A DNA stretch of 64,000 nucleotides from Shinisaurus crocodilurus (Eukaryota; Chordata; Lepidosauria; Squamata; Shinisauridae), in NCBI GenBank assembly GCA_021292165.1, contig CM037878.1:188293118-188357117 (forward strand), written 5' to 3'. The position numbers and the translations under genes are program-made. Below, in pieces: positions 42,022 to 51,818 of this stretch; the first letter of the stretch is position 1; the number at the start of each line of letters is the position of its first letter. Below the pieces are notes generated by a model, which worked only from the letters and a program-made list of their open reading frames with translations, had not been told where the DNA came from and did no database searches.

Positions 42022-42338
42022 AGCTACAGCAGGGGTGAGAAGCCTACAGCCTGCAGGCCACATGCAGCCACCCTGCCAAATTCAGGGCAACTCATATATA
42101 TACACACAGGGGAAAATGTCAGCTGTTGCTACTACAGAGCACCAAAAGGGTCAAATTTAGCTTGCAAGTAAGCTAAATTTGACCGTTTTGGCACTCTGTA
42201 CCAGCTACAAAGCCATTTTTTCACATATATATTTCAGTTTGCCCTGCAGACTGCAGACCATGGGAAGTCCACGGGCACAGGGCCGGATTAACATAGGGGC
42301 TATTGGAGCTGCAGCTCCAGGCCCCTACCATCAAACAG

Positions 42339-42564
42339 GCCCACAGCCGGCCCGGCAGCGCGCGGTGCGCGCGCCCACTAACCCGAGCCGCGCCGCCGAC
42401 TGCTGGCTGCTGCCGCTGCCGCGCTGCCGCACTTGCCCTTGCGTCGACTCGTCGAGACGCCAGGAAGTGGCTCCCTTGCGGCGGTGGCGGCGGCAGCCAG
42501 CAGTCGGCGGAGTGGCTCGGGTGAGTGAGCGCGCGCACCGCGCGCTGCCGGGCCGGCTGTGGGC
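42339..42564. repeat. GC-rich inverted repeat within hAT cargo
   Basis: The left arm, starting GCCCACAGCCGGCCCGGCAG (42339 to about 42415), and the right arm, ending CTGCCGGGCCGGCTGTGGGC (about 42490-42564), are near-perfect reverse complements with a spacer of roughly 75 bp. Confidence 0.85.
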
Positions 42565-43217
42565 TTGTGGGCTCCGCTAGCCCCCCCCCGGCCCGCTATC
42601 CATCCTGGCGCTGGCTGGGGTTTCCCATTGGCTGCCCTGCGCGCCTTGGCTCCGCCCCAGCCAGGCTGTCCCTCCGCCGCCGCCAGCCCCCCCCATCCCG
42701 CCGACCCCCGCCTTGCCTCGCCGCCGCGCTCGAGCCTCGGGGCCAACGGAGACGCGCCCGGGGGGCATCACACGGCCGCGCGCGCCGCCCGGAGCAGCAT
42801 CGCCCTGCTCCCTGCGTGCCGCCGCCACCGCCGCCTCATCGTCGTCGTGGTCCCTCCTCCCGCGCCGCCTGGCTGCCTGGCTCGGTCCCTCCCTCGCCTT
42901 TCTCTCGCCAGCCGCCGCCGCAGTGGCGAGGAGAGACCAGCTCCGGACCCGACCGCGAGGAACAGCGGTCGGGTCCGCTGCAGGCAGCAGCAGAAGGTTT
43001 TTTTCTTTTATTTTTTCAAAGCGGAGCAGCGTTTTAAAAATTATTTTTATTTTATTTTTTGAAGAGAAGGCTGCAAGAGCGAGCAAGCACCGTCTTTTCT
43101 CCCCACCCCCCACTGAGGAGCACGCCAGGCAAGGACTCGCGTTCACGGGTGGTGGGGTGGGGGGTGCTTTGGCGGTGGGGGGTGCTTTGGCACAAGCATC
43201 CCTTAGAACTTCTAGCC

Positions 43218-43351
43218 CAGGCTTAGGCAACCTGGTGCCCTCCAGATGTTTGGACTACAACTCCCAAATCCCTTTCCACTAACCATGCTGACTGGGGCTG
43301 ATGGGAGCTGTGGTCTAAAACATCAGGAGGGCACCATATTGCTTACCCCTG
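43218..43351. mobile_element. Small hAT-like MITE relic
   Basis: CAGGCTTAGGCAACCTGGTG opens it and CACCATATTGCTTACCCCTG closes it. The inner CCCTCCAGATGTTT / AACATCAGGAGGG pair is inverted. No matching TSD was found, so it may have come in as part of the cargo. A fragment of a similar element lies at about 43940-44040. Confidence 0.6.
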
Positions 43352-45056
43352 GCTTAGAGGATACACACTCCGTATTGCACCTTCTCCAAGTCCAATTCCC
43401 CTCCCTGGGTATCTTTTCAGGATCGAGGTATGCCTATGCACACCAGTTGCCTACTCATGTTCTAGCCTATAAGTGAGATGTCTGTTTGTGGGGATTAAAT
43501 TGGGGGGTGGGGGATAGAATAAGAACAGTCATGCTGGATCAGACCAAGGGTCTATCTAGTCCAGCATTCTGTTCGCACGGTGGCCAACCAGCTGCCCACG
43601 GGAAAGTTAGCCCACAAGCAAGACAGGAGTGCAAAAGCACCCTCTTACCCAAATAAAGTTTCTACCGATGGTCAAGACCCCTTAGGAATACAGAAAATTA
43701 TCAAGGATTTTTATGACGGGGATGTTTATACCACAACCACCAAGGGTTCAACACGGCTGTTGCCATCCATATTGTCCACAGAAAACAGCCGGGGTATGCA
43801 AGTGTAACAAATCATCATCCTTACGAAGAATCACTTCTGCCACCCTCCCCTCCTCCCAAAGGAGCTCAGGACAGCACAGATGGTTCTGCCCCCTCTCCTT
43901 CCACCACATTTTGTCCACACAACAACCTCCATCTCCCCCAATTCCCATGATCCCTGACCATTGGCCATGCTGGCTGGGGCTGGTGGGAGTTGTAGTCCAA
44001 AACATTTGGAGGGCACCATAAACATCTGGAGGGCACCTCTGGCTTAGGAGATATACACCCTGTGTTGTACATTCTCCAAGCCCAATTCTCCTCCCTGGGT
44101 ATCTTTTCAGGATCAAGGTATGCCAGTTACTGAGGAACATGGGTGGGAGGGTGCCGTGGGGCAGCTTGGAGGTGGCGTGATCTAAGCTGTGGTGGCTTGT
44201 GCGACTCAACTAGGATTTCGCTGACCCGAAGTGAACCCTCGTGGCCTCCGGGCCTCTTTCTGCTCATCCCAGAGCTTAGAGGCGGGGTCATTTCTTATGT
44301 TTTCTGTGCAAGATGTGGGAGTTGTGGGTCATTTTTGAATTTCTTGGAGCAAGATGTGGTGGTTGTGGGCCGTGTTTTTTAAAAACAGAATCTGAGCAAG
44401 ACGTGGTGTGGTGTTTGTGGGGCAGTAGCATTTCCTCTGAGTAAAATATTTGCAGGGTGCTTGGGGACTTTAATCATACGCCTTTCCCAAGCCCACTGCA
44501 GTATCCTGCTCAGGAGACAGGCTGGGGCCCATTGAGGTTGGTGCTGGTTGCTGCAGCACCTTTTCTTCCTTATTTTTTTAAAAAATATGTTATACTCTGC
44601 GAGCACCTGTATGGGCAGGTGCACGGTTATAGATGCTCATCTTTTTAAATTTTAAAGACTTATTTCAAACTAATTATTTACTAAATTTATTTTAGAGTAT
44701 TGTTATCCCACTCCTCAGTCAAATAGACTCCTGGTGGGGCTTACATATGATCAGTAAAGGAAGACAGTCCCTGCCTGCAGGCTTACAGTCTAAAAAGACA
44801 CAGCACACAAGGAAAAAGGAATAGGGAGGGATGAGGGATGAAAAAATAACAATGCAATCCTGTGCATCTTTAGCCAGAAGTAGTAAGTCCTTCAAGTCTC
44901 AGCATCTGCCAGCTGGCCATGCTGGCTGAGGTATTCTGGGAGTTGTAGGCCTTATTTCTGTCTAAACCTGCATAGGACCTTTTTCTCCTTGGGGGCTAAT
45001 GAGCATGAACATGTTTTTTTCAGGTGCAATTTTGACTAGGGAAAAGACTTGGATTA

Positions 45057-45059
<3 letters not shown>

Positions 45060-45092
<33 letters not shown>

Positions 45093-45094
45093 TT

Positions 45095-45134
<40 letters not shown>
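45060..45134. repeat. (TG)n(TC)n(AC)n compound microsatellite
   Basis: Three adjoining dinucleotide runs; the TG and AC runs could pair as a hairpin. Confidence 0.95.
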
Positions 45135-45135
<1 letters not shown>

Positions 45136-45590
45136 TCCCCCATCAAATTTATGGAGGAGAAGGATATCAATGGCTACTAGTCCTGATGGCTCTATGCTAT
45201 CCAGTATCGGAGGCAGTATGCCTATGTACACCAGTTGCTGGTGTGAAGGCTAAATGCAGGTTGCTTGTTGCTAGTTGAAAGCGATATTTGGAGTTTGTGA
45301 ATGACCTTAACTTTGTTGACTGTGTAACTTCTTTGCTGACTGTTCTTCTTTGCTGACTAAAATATTTAATTTGTTTTAATATAAAATTGCGTCTTCATTT
45401 TATTTATTTCCATAAAAAGGCCCACCAAAATCCTCAGCACCAGGCCCATAATGCTCTTAATCCGGCCCTGCACGGGCAAAAACAACCCCCAGACCACTCA
45501 AAGTTGTCCATCCCTGAGATACAGCCTTCAAAACAACCTTCAAGACTGGCTCCCCACACAGTAGTGTAGGTTATCCTTGAGGCTAGAAAT

Positions 45591-46319
45591 CAGGGCCGGA
45601 TTAAGATAGGGGCTATTGGAGCTGCAGCTCCAGGCCCCTACCCCAAAAAAGGCCCACAATCAGGACCGGTGCAGGGCAGTTTGGCGCCCCAGGCGAAATA
45701 ATATTTAGCGCCCCCCCTCTCCAAAGCAGCCCTGCTCTGCAAAAAAAAACAAAACCCCTGCGCCGCCACCACCAACCTACCTTCCCCCCGCCCTGGCGGC
45801 GGCTGCTGCTGCTGCTGCTGCCGCCGCTGCTGCTGCTGCCGCCGCCGCCGCCGCTGCCACCGCCGAGGAGGAGGAGGAAGTGACGCGACGGGACCCCCGC
45901 GCTGTTTTTTGCCGGGGAAACCATGGCAACAGGGCTGTTTAAGCCCTGTTGCCCTGGTTCCTCCCGCCAAAACAACACGGGTGGGGCTCCGGAAGCGACA
46001 CGACGCGGAGAAGGTAGGTGGCGGGGGGGGCGGGGGGGGTGATGGCGGTGGCAGCGGGAGGCGCAGCGGCAGCGAGCGGGAGGGCGGGGGGAGGCGCAGC
46101 GGCGAGCGGGACGGGAGGGTGCGGCGGCGGCGGCGGCGGCAGCGGCGGCGGGAGGGAGGGAGGGTGGGGAGGCGGAGGCCTGGCGGGGGTGGCACAGCGG
46201 AGGCAGAGGCCTGGCGGGGGCGGCGCAGCGGCAGCGAAGAGGAGCGCAACGTTTCTGCGCCCTCTTCAGCCGCGCGCCCTCCTCAGCACCAGGCCCATAA
46301 TGCTCTTAATCCGGCCCTG
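45591..46319. mobile_element. Second hAT shell with same termini, different GC-rich cargo
   Basis: Left 50 bases nearly identical to those at 42278 (CAGGGCCGGATTAAGATAGG) and right 40 bases nearly identical to 45431-45470. The TSD CTAGAAAT (45583-45590 and 46320-46327) is exact. At 45662 the interior opens with CAGGACCGGTGCAGGGCAGT, an end of the hAT family found at 60760-60924. GC-rich trinucleotide-like sequence follows (45750-46250). No transposase. Confidence 0.92.
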
Positions 46320-46432
46320 CTAGAAATATATTGATGACAGACAATTGGAAATTGCTAAGTGAGTATCTGATTATAAGGATTACGGTCTTCCCACTAGATT
46401 GAGCTGGCAAAGAAAATTCTAGCTATGACATG

Positions 46433-47052
46433 CAGTGGTGTAGCTAGGAAATTTTAGACCCTGGTCTTATGGGGGGAGGCTTCAGAACAGTGCATTAATT
46501 CACCTGTGAGGCACACAATTCTCCCCTCCCTGCACCATTCGATACTTTACAACTGCTTTTACATTCCTGATATAGCTGGAAACAAAGCAGAACAGTTTGC
46601 CAATCCTAACAAACCAGAAATGCTCTGAGCATGTGCTGCTTCACATTTTAAACTCACTTAAATCATAACCCCATCATGACTGCAGGAATATGGAGTTTGT
46701 TTCTGCTGTACTGATGCTAAACACATTTACTTGTGAATAAGCACTATTTTGTTGCAAAAAAAAAAAAATGTACAATATATTTTTAAAGTAAAAATAATAA
46801 AATGAGCATCTCCAACTATGTACATGATTGGCTGACCACCCTGAGACTATAAAATGTTTTTAAAATAAGAAGAAAGAAACGCTGCTGTGGCATGCAGCAT
46901 CTACCCCAGTGGGCTCCACCATGCCCATGCTGGCCCAGGTGCTAAAGCCATGCCTGTTTGCTGCTGCCCCTGTCACCTGCCACTCATTTGGTGAAGCTGG
47001 GCTCTGGGACCCTGGACTTCAGCCCAGAGGTCCAGCCCTAGCTGCACCACTA
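46433..47052. mobile_element. Probable hAT-type element, decayed
   Basis: CAGTGGTGTAGCTAGG at the left and CCTAGCTGCACCACTA at the right form inverted ends. The flanking 8-mers ATGACATG and ATGACAAA agree at six positions. The interior is non-coding with an A-run. Confidence 0.7.
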
Positions 47053-47095
47053 ATGACAAAGAGGCTCAGCTCAGAGCTATGCATAAAAGGGGTGG

Positions 47096-47119
47096 CAGAG
47101 AGAGAGAGAGAGAGAGAGA
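47096..47119. repeat. (GA)n microsatellite
   Basis: GA dinucleotide run. Confidence 0.95.
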
Positions 47120-47195
47120 AGGGGTGATCCCACCTACGTTTGGCTTGGCCTCAGGTTTGCCCCCCCCCTTGGTATGCAGCCCCGAATGAATTATT

Positions 47196-47400
47196 CAGTG
47201 GAGGCTGGTGGCTCCAATGTCAGTGGGGCAGTTTATCCACCCTGGGTTTTAGTCTGAATTTCAAAGGAGCTATCCATGGTGCTAAACCCTGTCCCCTATC
47301 CCCAAAATAGGTTCAGCACCACATAGCTCCTTAAAAGTTCAGGCTACAACCCAGAGTGGATAAACCACCCCAGTGACATTGGAGCCACCGGCCTCCACTG
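47196..47400. mobile_element. hAT-type MITE, near-complete hairpin
   Basis: Starts CAGTGGAGGCTGGTGGCTCC and ends GGAGCCACCGGCCTCCACTG. The arms pair over roughly 90 bp each. An exact TSD GAATTATT occurs at 47188-47195 and 47401-47408. Confidence 0.93.
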
Positions 47401-47559
47401 GAATTATTCCCAAGATAATGCAGCTCTTCACAGGAAAAATAAGGTTCCTCACCCCTGCTTTAATCTAATGGCCTAATATATACAACTTGAGTAGGAACAG
47501 GCACAAGATAGAACTCTGAGAAACCTTATAGGAGTGATCCCAAGTGTGCAATGTTCTTA

Positions 47560-47920
47560 TTGTTATCCTCTGTAGGCTCCCAGGAGAGGCCCACCAAGCT
47601 CTGACTCTGCAATCTTTCAAGCAACAGGTCAAAACCTGGCTCTTTCAGAAAGCCTTTGTCTGAACTGATGCCATTATATACAGATTGGTTTCTGACTTCT
47701 GGTTTCATTCCGCATTGCTAAATTATTCTACCATTGTGGTTCCTTTTTTACTTTCTGGAAAGGGATTTTCTTACTAAGGTTTATTCTTCTGCTGCTATTT
47801 GGGGGTATTTTGTATTTAACTTGTAATTTTGCTTTAAGAGCAACTTTGGCTTATCATTGAGAAAGAAAAACAGGATATACATAATTCAAATTAAAAAAAA
47901 TCAATCAATAAATAAAATGC
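47560..47920 (+). pseudogene. Old L2-type LINE 3' relic
   Basis: EAHQALTLQSFKQQVKTWLF (about 47588-47648) corresponds to the end of the L2 polymerase. An AT-rich 3' UTR with GCAACTTTGGCTTATCATTG and an A-rich tail to about 47920 follow. Confidence 0.65.
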
Positions 47921-49050
47921 TTGATTTGCCCTTTATTTGGTGCAAAGATGTAGTAACATAACAGGTAGGCATCAAGCTAATCAGAATGCTTTCACTATAA
48001 TTTGATCATATTGCTACCAGCACACCTCTTGCAGGATAGGAGAGCACACTGTATGCGAGGGCAGCATGACCAAACAGTGGAAACCACACAAGGATTGCTA
48101 AGCACATCTATGTTAGGCTGTATTTAGGACCAATAACATCAAAATTGCTAAAATGACCAGATTAAGTTTAATTTTTTAAAAAACAGGAAAGGAAAGGAAG
48201 ATGCAGGAAAAAACCCACAAACATTGTTCTGACACGTCAGACATTCTATTGCCTGGGAACTGATCTGATCTGTATATTTGTAAATAACTAGCTACACACA
48301 TTCTGTCAAGTTCTCACAGATGTTGCATCTACATTAGAAAGGGAATGATTCTATATTTAGCCATGAACATATCCCATTATAAAAGGCAAAGTAAAGCCAT
48401 TGTAATTAAGTCTAATAGTTATATACAGCAATATTGTCGTACTGTCTCTCAATAGGTGAACAGAACATGCAGGATGAAAATTGTGTAGCTCAAAGCAGTT
48501 ATATAAGAGCTGTTTGACAGTTTGATATCATTACTCAAATAAAAATATCACCCTGCCTGCCATTTAAGATTTCTGAACGTGGTGCACAAGCTGCTGTTTT
48601 TTAAGAGGCCTGTTACCTTTTTCCAAGTTAGAAAAAATAATACAATAATGTATACAAAATATACTTTAAAATTTTAAAAAGTATATGTAAATTTAATAAC
48701 CTTCTTTTAGAGCCAAGTTTCATTATCACATTATGACAGATACCATATACTTTAAGAAACCAATACATTTTCTAATTTCTTCTACACATGAGGTGTTTTG
48801 ACAACACCCAGCAGGAATGCATACACATGAATAATGTAAAGTGAAAAACTGGCCAGTCTCAAGCTAGCCAGCAACAATTCCTCAGATTTTAGCAGCAGGT
48901 ACAAAAAATGTGTGTGGTCAGTGCTTCTTGCTTTATTATGGTAACTTGGCTCACACATTATGCAAGCACATGCAACCACATGCCTAAAGATGTTTGGGAG
49001 TTTTCCTGTGTAGATAAAAATGTCTTATGTGAATTTGCCCTAAGACTATA
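47921..49050. other. Unassigned AT-rich sequence
   Basis: No gene or recognised repeat. Confidence 0.5.
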
Positions 49051-49054
49051 TATG

Positions 49055-49262
49055 TGTTGAACTGGGACTCTGGAGATCCGGGTTCTCATCCCCACTCGAC
49101 CATGAAGCTCACTGGGTGACTTTGGGCCAGTCACTGGCTCTCAGCCTAACCTACCTCACAGGGTTGTTGTGAGGATAAAATGGAGAGGAGGAGGACCATG
49201 TCAGCCTTGTAAAGAGGAACAAAGGTGGGATATAAATATAAGCATAAATAAATAAATAAACC
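49055..49262 (+). mobile_element. MIR-like SINE, 5'-truncated
   Basis: Begins at GTTGAACTGGGACTCTGGAG, lacking the A-box part. It keeps the B-box region, TGACTTTGGGCCAGTCACTG, CTCAGCCTAACCTACCTCAC, the GATAAAATGG core and an AAAT tail. Confidence 0.9.
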
Positions 49263-49380
49263 TAATCTATATTCTACATTAGAATATAGGTATGCAGGGA
49301 TTCCTACCTGCACAGACACAGGCACTTTCCATTGCATGCAATGGGTGCTCCACAGTGGAGAATGGGACTCTCCATTACAT

Positions 49381-49432
49381 TTTATTTATTTCTTATATTT
49401 ATTAATCGCCCATCTGGCCGGTCACCCAGCCA
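49381..49432 (-). mobile_element. Ultra-short L2-type LINE 3' terminus
   Basis: On the minus strand GGTGACCGGCCAGATGGGCG is followed by ATTAATAAATATAAGAAATA. This is the same 3' end as the young L2 at 8795-10170, reduced to about 50 bp. Confidence 0.85.
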
Positions 49433-49448
49433 CAAATTGACATATGTG

Positions 49449-49462
49449 TAAACAGCAATATA
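49449..49462. repeat. I-group LINE target-site duplication, left copy
   Basis: TAAACAGCAATATA. The right copy is split into 51024-51031 and 51813-51818 by a hAT insertion. Confidence 0.88.
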
Positions 49463-49681
49463 ATGATGATGATAATTTATTACAGTCAATTGACCCACAC
49501 ATAGTAAATACAGTTTAAAAGCAATTTAAGAACAGTTGTGGCACAATTAAAAAGTTATGCAGTGTAAACCAATAAAGGACAACAGCTTCCATAATAAATA
49601 AATAACCATTGTTTAAAGTAAAATGACCACTAAAATAACTTTAGCTAATAGACATGGTGAGTTGTTCTCTAAGTCTGACAG

Positions 49682-50338
49682 CTATATTGACAAATATCTT
49701 GCCACTTTCAGGGACACCCTGGGGTTTTTGTCTTCCAGTAAATATTTAACATAAAAATAAGCTGACCTCCCCGGTATATTAGTCAATAATTGACTGATCG
49801 TATGTTGCTGAACTTCCATATAAAATTTACAAAATAAAAGAACATGTTCGATTGATTCAATCTCTTGGCTATTACAAGGGCATAATCTTAAGGAAAAAGG
49901 AGTACCAGCAAATCTGCCACTAAGCACTTGAGAAGGAAGAGCATTAAATCTAGCCAAGGTGAAGGCTCTTCGATATTTGGGCACAAACAAATTCTCTAGG
50001 TATGCGGCTTGACAAAAGGGGCCAGAGTACCATATACCTGGGGAGCACGGAGAACAAGATGTATACGAATGAGACAAAAGATCCTGAGAAGCAATATCCC
50101 AGAGTATTTGTCTAATTAATTTAAGTGCATCACTGTACCCCAAGCAGAGTAAAGAAGATGGTGATAAACCAACAGAAGTAGCTTTTTGTGCAACAAACGT
50201 CATCCAGCGGTTCTGATACGTATTCCTAGATAGATATACTAAAAGTCCTGTGCCCAACTTAAAAATAAAAACCTTCAGCCAGAGTTTTAAACCTGTCAAC
50301 CACACTCTTGTTATAATTGGGCACTCACCCATTTCCAA
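49682..50338 (-). pseudogene. I-group LINE ORF2, C-terminal region
   Basis: 218 codons following the RT. Includes RRAFTLARFNALPSQVLSGR and the likely zinc-binding cluster CPCNSQEIESIEHVLLFC (C-x-C...H-x4-C), as found after the RT in I, R1 and Vingi-type polymerases. The frame is different from the upstream RT part, so at least one frameshift lies at 50340-50430. Confidence 0.75.
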
Positions 50339-50421
50339 TAGTACAACTGAATTAGGGACACATCTCGGAATCTAAAGAAGAGTTCACAAAAATTTAACCT
50401 GGACAGTGTTCAACTCAGGTG

Positions 50422-50990
50422 TTACACCTCTAATCCAAATAGCAGCACCACAGAGCAGTTGTGAGACTGTCTTTGCATTAAAAACCTTAACAGCTGGGGG
50501 TATATACTGACCCCCTTTATTATAAAAAAATAATGTAAAATAACAGACTGACTAGCCAGGGCTTTCTGGAGGACAGAGGATCTATGACTCGTCCAAGAAT
50601 TTGTATGATGAAATACCATCCCCAAGTATTGAAAACTTCTAACTTGCACCAGTGTTTGACCATCAAGAGCCCAGCTCCATTGGAAGAATTTTTTTTTCTC
50701 AAATACCAAAATCTTTGATTTTCCATAGTTGATTTTTAAACTGTTTTGTACACAATAGTTGAGAAACTTCCCTAGCAAGTATTTTAGACCCAGTTTGGAA
50801 CATGACAGAATAACTGCATCATCAGCATACAATAAAATGCATATTTTCCTGTTATGAAGTTTTGGTAAGTGCCCATCAGGGTCATTCAAAGTAGTTTCAA
50901 GGTCGTTTAGGAATAAATTAAACAATGTAGGTTCAAATATACAACCTTGCCTAACCCCTCTCAGCATGAATATTTATTTATATAGCTGCC
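50422..50990 (-). pseudogene. I-group LINE reverse transcriptase fragment
   Basis: Begins with LRGVRQGCIFEPTLFN (motif B), then LLYADDAVILSCSKLG (motif C, catalytic Asp pair), LKINYGKSKILVF (motif D) and FQYLGMVFH (motif E). The endonuclease and motif A are absent through truncation. A stop follows at 50422. Confidence 0.85.
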
Positions 50991-51023
50991 CCTTAGTACT
51001 GCATCTAACTTGAAGAAGACTAT

Positions 51024-51031
51024 TAAACAGC
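51024..51031. repeat. hAT target-site duplication, left copy
   Basis: TAAACAGC, exactly repeated at 51805-51812. It is also the first part of the LINE's own right TSD. Confidence 0.92.
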
Positions 51032-51804
51032 CAGGGATGGGGACTCGGACTCGAGGACTCGACTCGTGAGTCGGACTGAGTCCCCCCTCTGACTCGACTC
51101 GGACTCGAGTCCCAATATTTTTAATGGGACTCGAGACTCGACTCGGGACTCGAGACCAAGGACTTGTCAACATCCCTGGGCTGTTGACGAGTCTTCTGGC
51201 TGTGCCAGGAGCGCAATCACCAGTGAAGAGTGCATGGAAGCGAGGAGCGCTGCTGCTCGGCCACTATGGACAGCTACCAGGAGCGCAGCCCCAACGATGT
51301 GTTGAGATTTATTTTGATGTGTTGTTGTGGGGGGTTAGGGTTAGGGTCAGACATTTTGGGTTTGGCTGCCTCTGCCTGCCTGTTTGGGGTTTCCTGCCTC
51401 CTCTGCCTGCCTGGTCTCTTCTTAACCAGTTCCACAGTTTGAATTGTCCAAGACAAAGGCCCCTGCCTGCTTTGGGGTTCCCTGCCTCCTCTGCCTGCCT
51501 GGTTATTTTGGGTTTGTCTGCCTAGTCTGTTCTTGCCAAAATCAGTTGCAGAGTTTTGAAATAAAAAGGCACACTTGTGCCTAGAATTTATTTAAGCCAC
51601 ACATCTAAAGTAGCCTTATTTTGTTGGGGGGAAACCCCATTGATTTTAATAGGGACTCGTGGAGTCAGTTTTGGGAGTGACTCAGGACTCGTGACTCGTG
51701 AGTCACCATTTTGGACCAAGGACTCGGACTCAGACTCGAGACTCGGGTCCAAAGACTCGTGACTCGACTCGAGACTCTAGACCAAGGACTCTTCAACATC
51801 CCTG
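51032..51804. mobile_element. Non-autonomous hAT element with dense GACTCG motifs
   Basis: Ends CAGGGATGGGGACTCGG and GACTCTTCAACATCCCTG (inverted CAGGGATG), with an exact 8-bp TSD TAAACAGC. Both ends carry dozens of GACTCG/CGAGTC words in both orientations (51042-51160 and 51655-51795). A copy of the right terminus, ACTTGTCAACATCCCTG, also occurs internally at 51162-51178. No transposase frame was found. Confidence 0.93.
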
Positions 51805-51812
51805 TAAACAGC
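51805..51812. repeat. hAT target-site duplication, right copy
   Basis: TAAACAGC. Continues into AATATA, which completes the LINE TSD at 51818. Confidence 0.92.
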
Positions 51813-51818
51813 AATATA

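Larger units (their letters stand above)
42278..45470. mobile_element. 3.2-kb non-autonomous hAT element with GC-rich cargo
   Basis: Termini CAGGGCCGGATTAA and TTAATCCGGCCCTG, with a perfect 8-bp TSD CACGGGCA at 42270-42277 and 45471-45478. No transposase frame is present. The interior is a mosaic: CpG-rich DNA (about 42339-43085), a small hAT-like MITE relic (43218-43351), dispersed repeats (43504-43625), a direct repeat (43352-43435 and 44041-44123), an old LINE 3' tail (44690-44830) and a TG/TC/AC microsatellite (45060-45134). The open frames in the GC part occur in many phases on both strands and are composition artefacts. Confidence 0.9.
42030..45516. mobile_element. hAT-type MITE, split by a larger hAT element
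   Basis: Left end CAGGGGTGAGAAGCC (42030), right end GTTGTCCATCCCTG (45516). The flanking 8-mers AGCTACAG (42022-42029) and AGATACAG (45517-45524) differ at one base. Without the insertion at 42278-45470 and one copy of its TSD, the element is about 285 bp. It contains an internal inverted repeat around 42135-42198. Confidence 0.8.
49463..51023 (-). mobile_element. 5'-truncated LINE of the I group (possibly Vingi-like)
   Basis: Minus-strand insertion of 1.56 kb with an ATC/ATT-rich 3' end (AATTATCATCATCATTA at 49463-49480) and a 14-bp TSD. It keeps the RT from motif B onward and a C-terminal region with a Cys/His cluster. The clade is judged from motif style only: YADDAVIL plus a CxC...H...C tail. 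It differs from the L1, L2 and CR1 in the window. Confidence 0.85.

Noticed and set aside
42221..43282. Many overlapping Ala/Pro/Arg-rich frames on both strands, up to 217 codons
   Set aside because: High GC content removes stop codons in all phases; none has a recognisable domain and all lie inside a non-autonomous hAT element.
45613..46334. Gly/Arg- and Ser/Pro-rich frames up to 203 codons
   Set aside because: Trinucleotide-repeat composition within the second hAT shell.
51330..51352. GGTTAGGGTTAGGG resembling an interstitial telomeric repeat
   Set aside because: Only two TTAGGG units inside a hAT element; too short to indicate a telomere fusion.
49447..51818. Reading 49463-51802 as one insertion with a 16-bp TSD (TGTAAACAGCAATATA)
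   Set aside because: The right-hand TG belongs to the hAT terminus CATCCCTG; decomposing into a LINE with a 14-bp TSD and a hAT with an 8-bp TSD explains every base.
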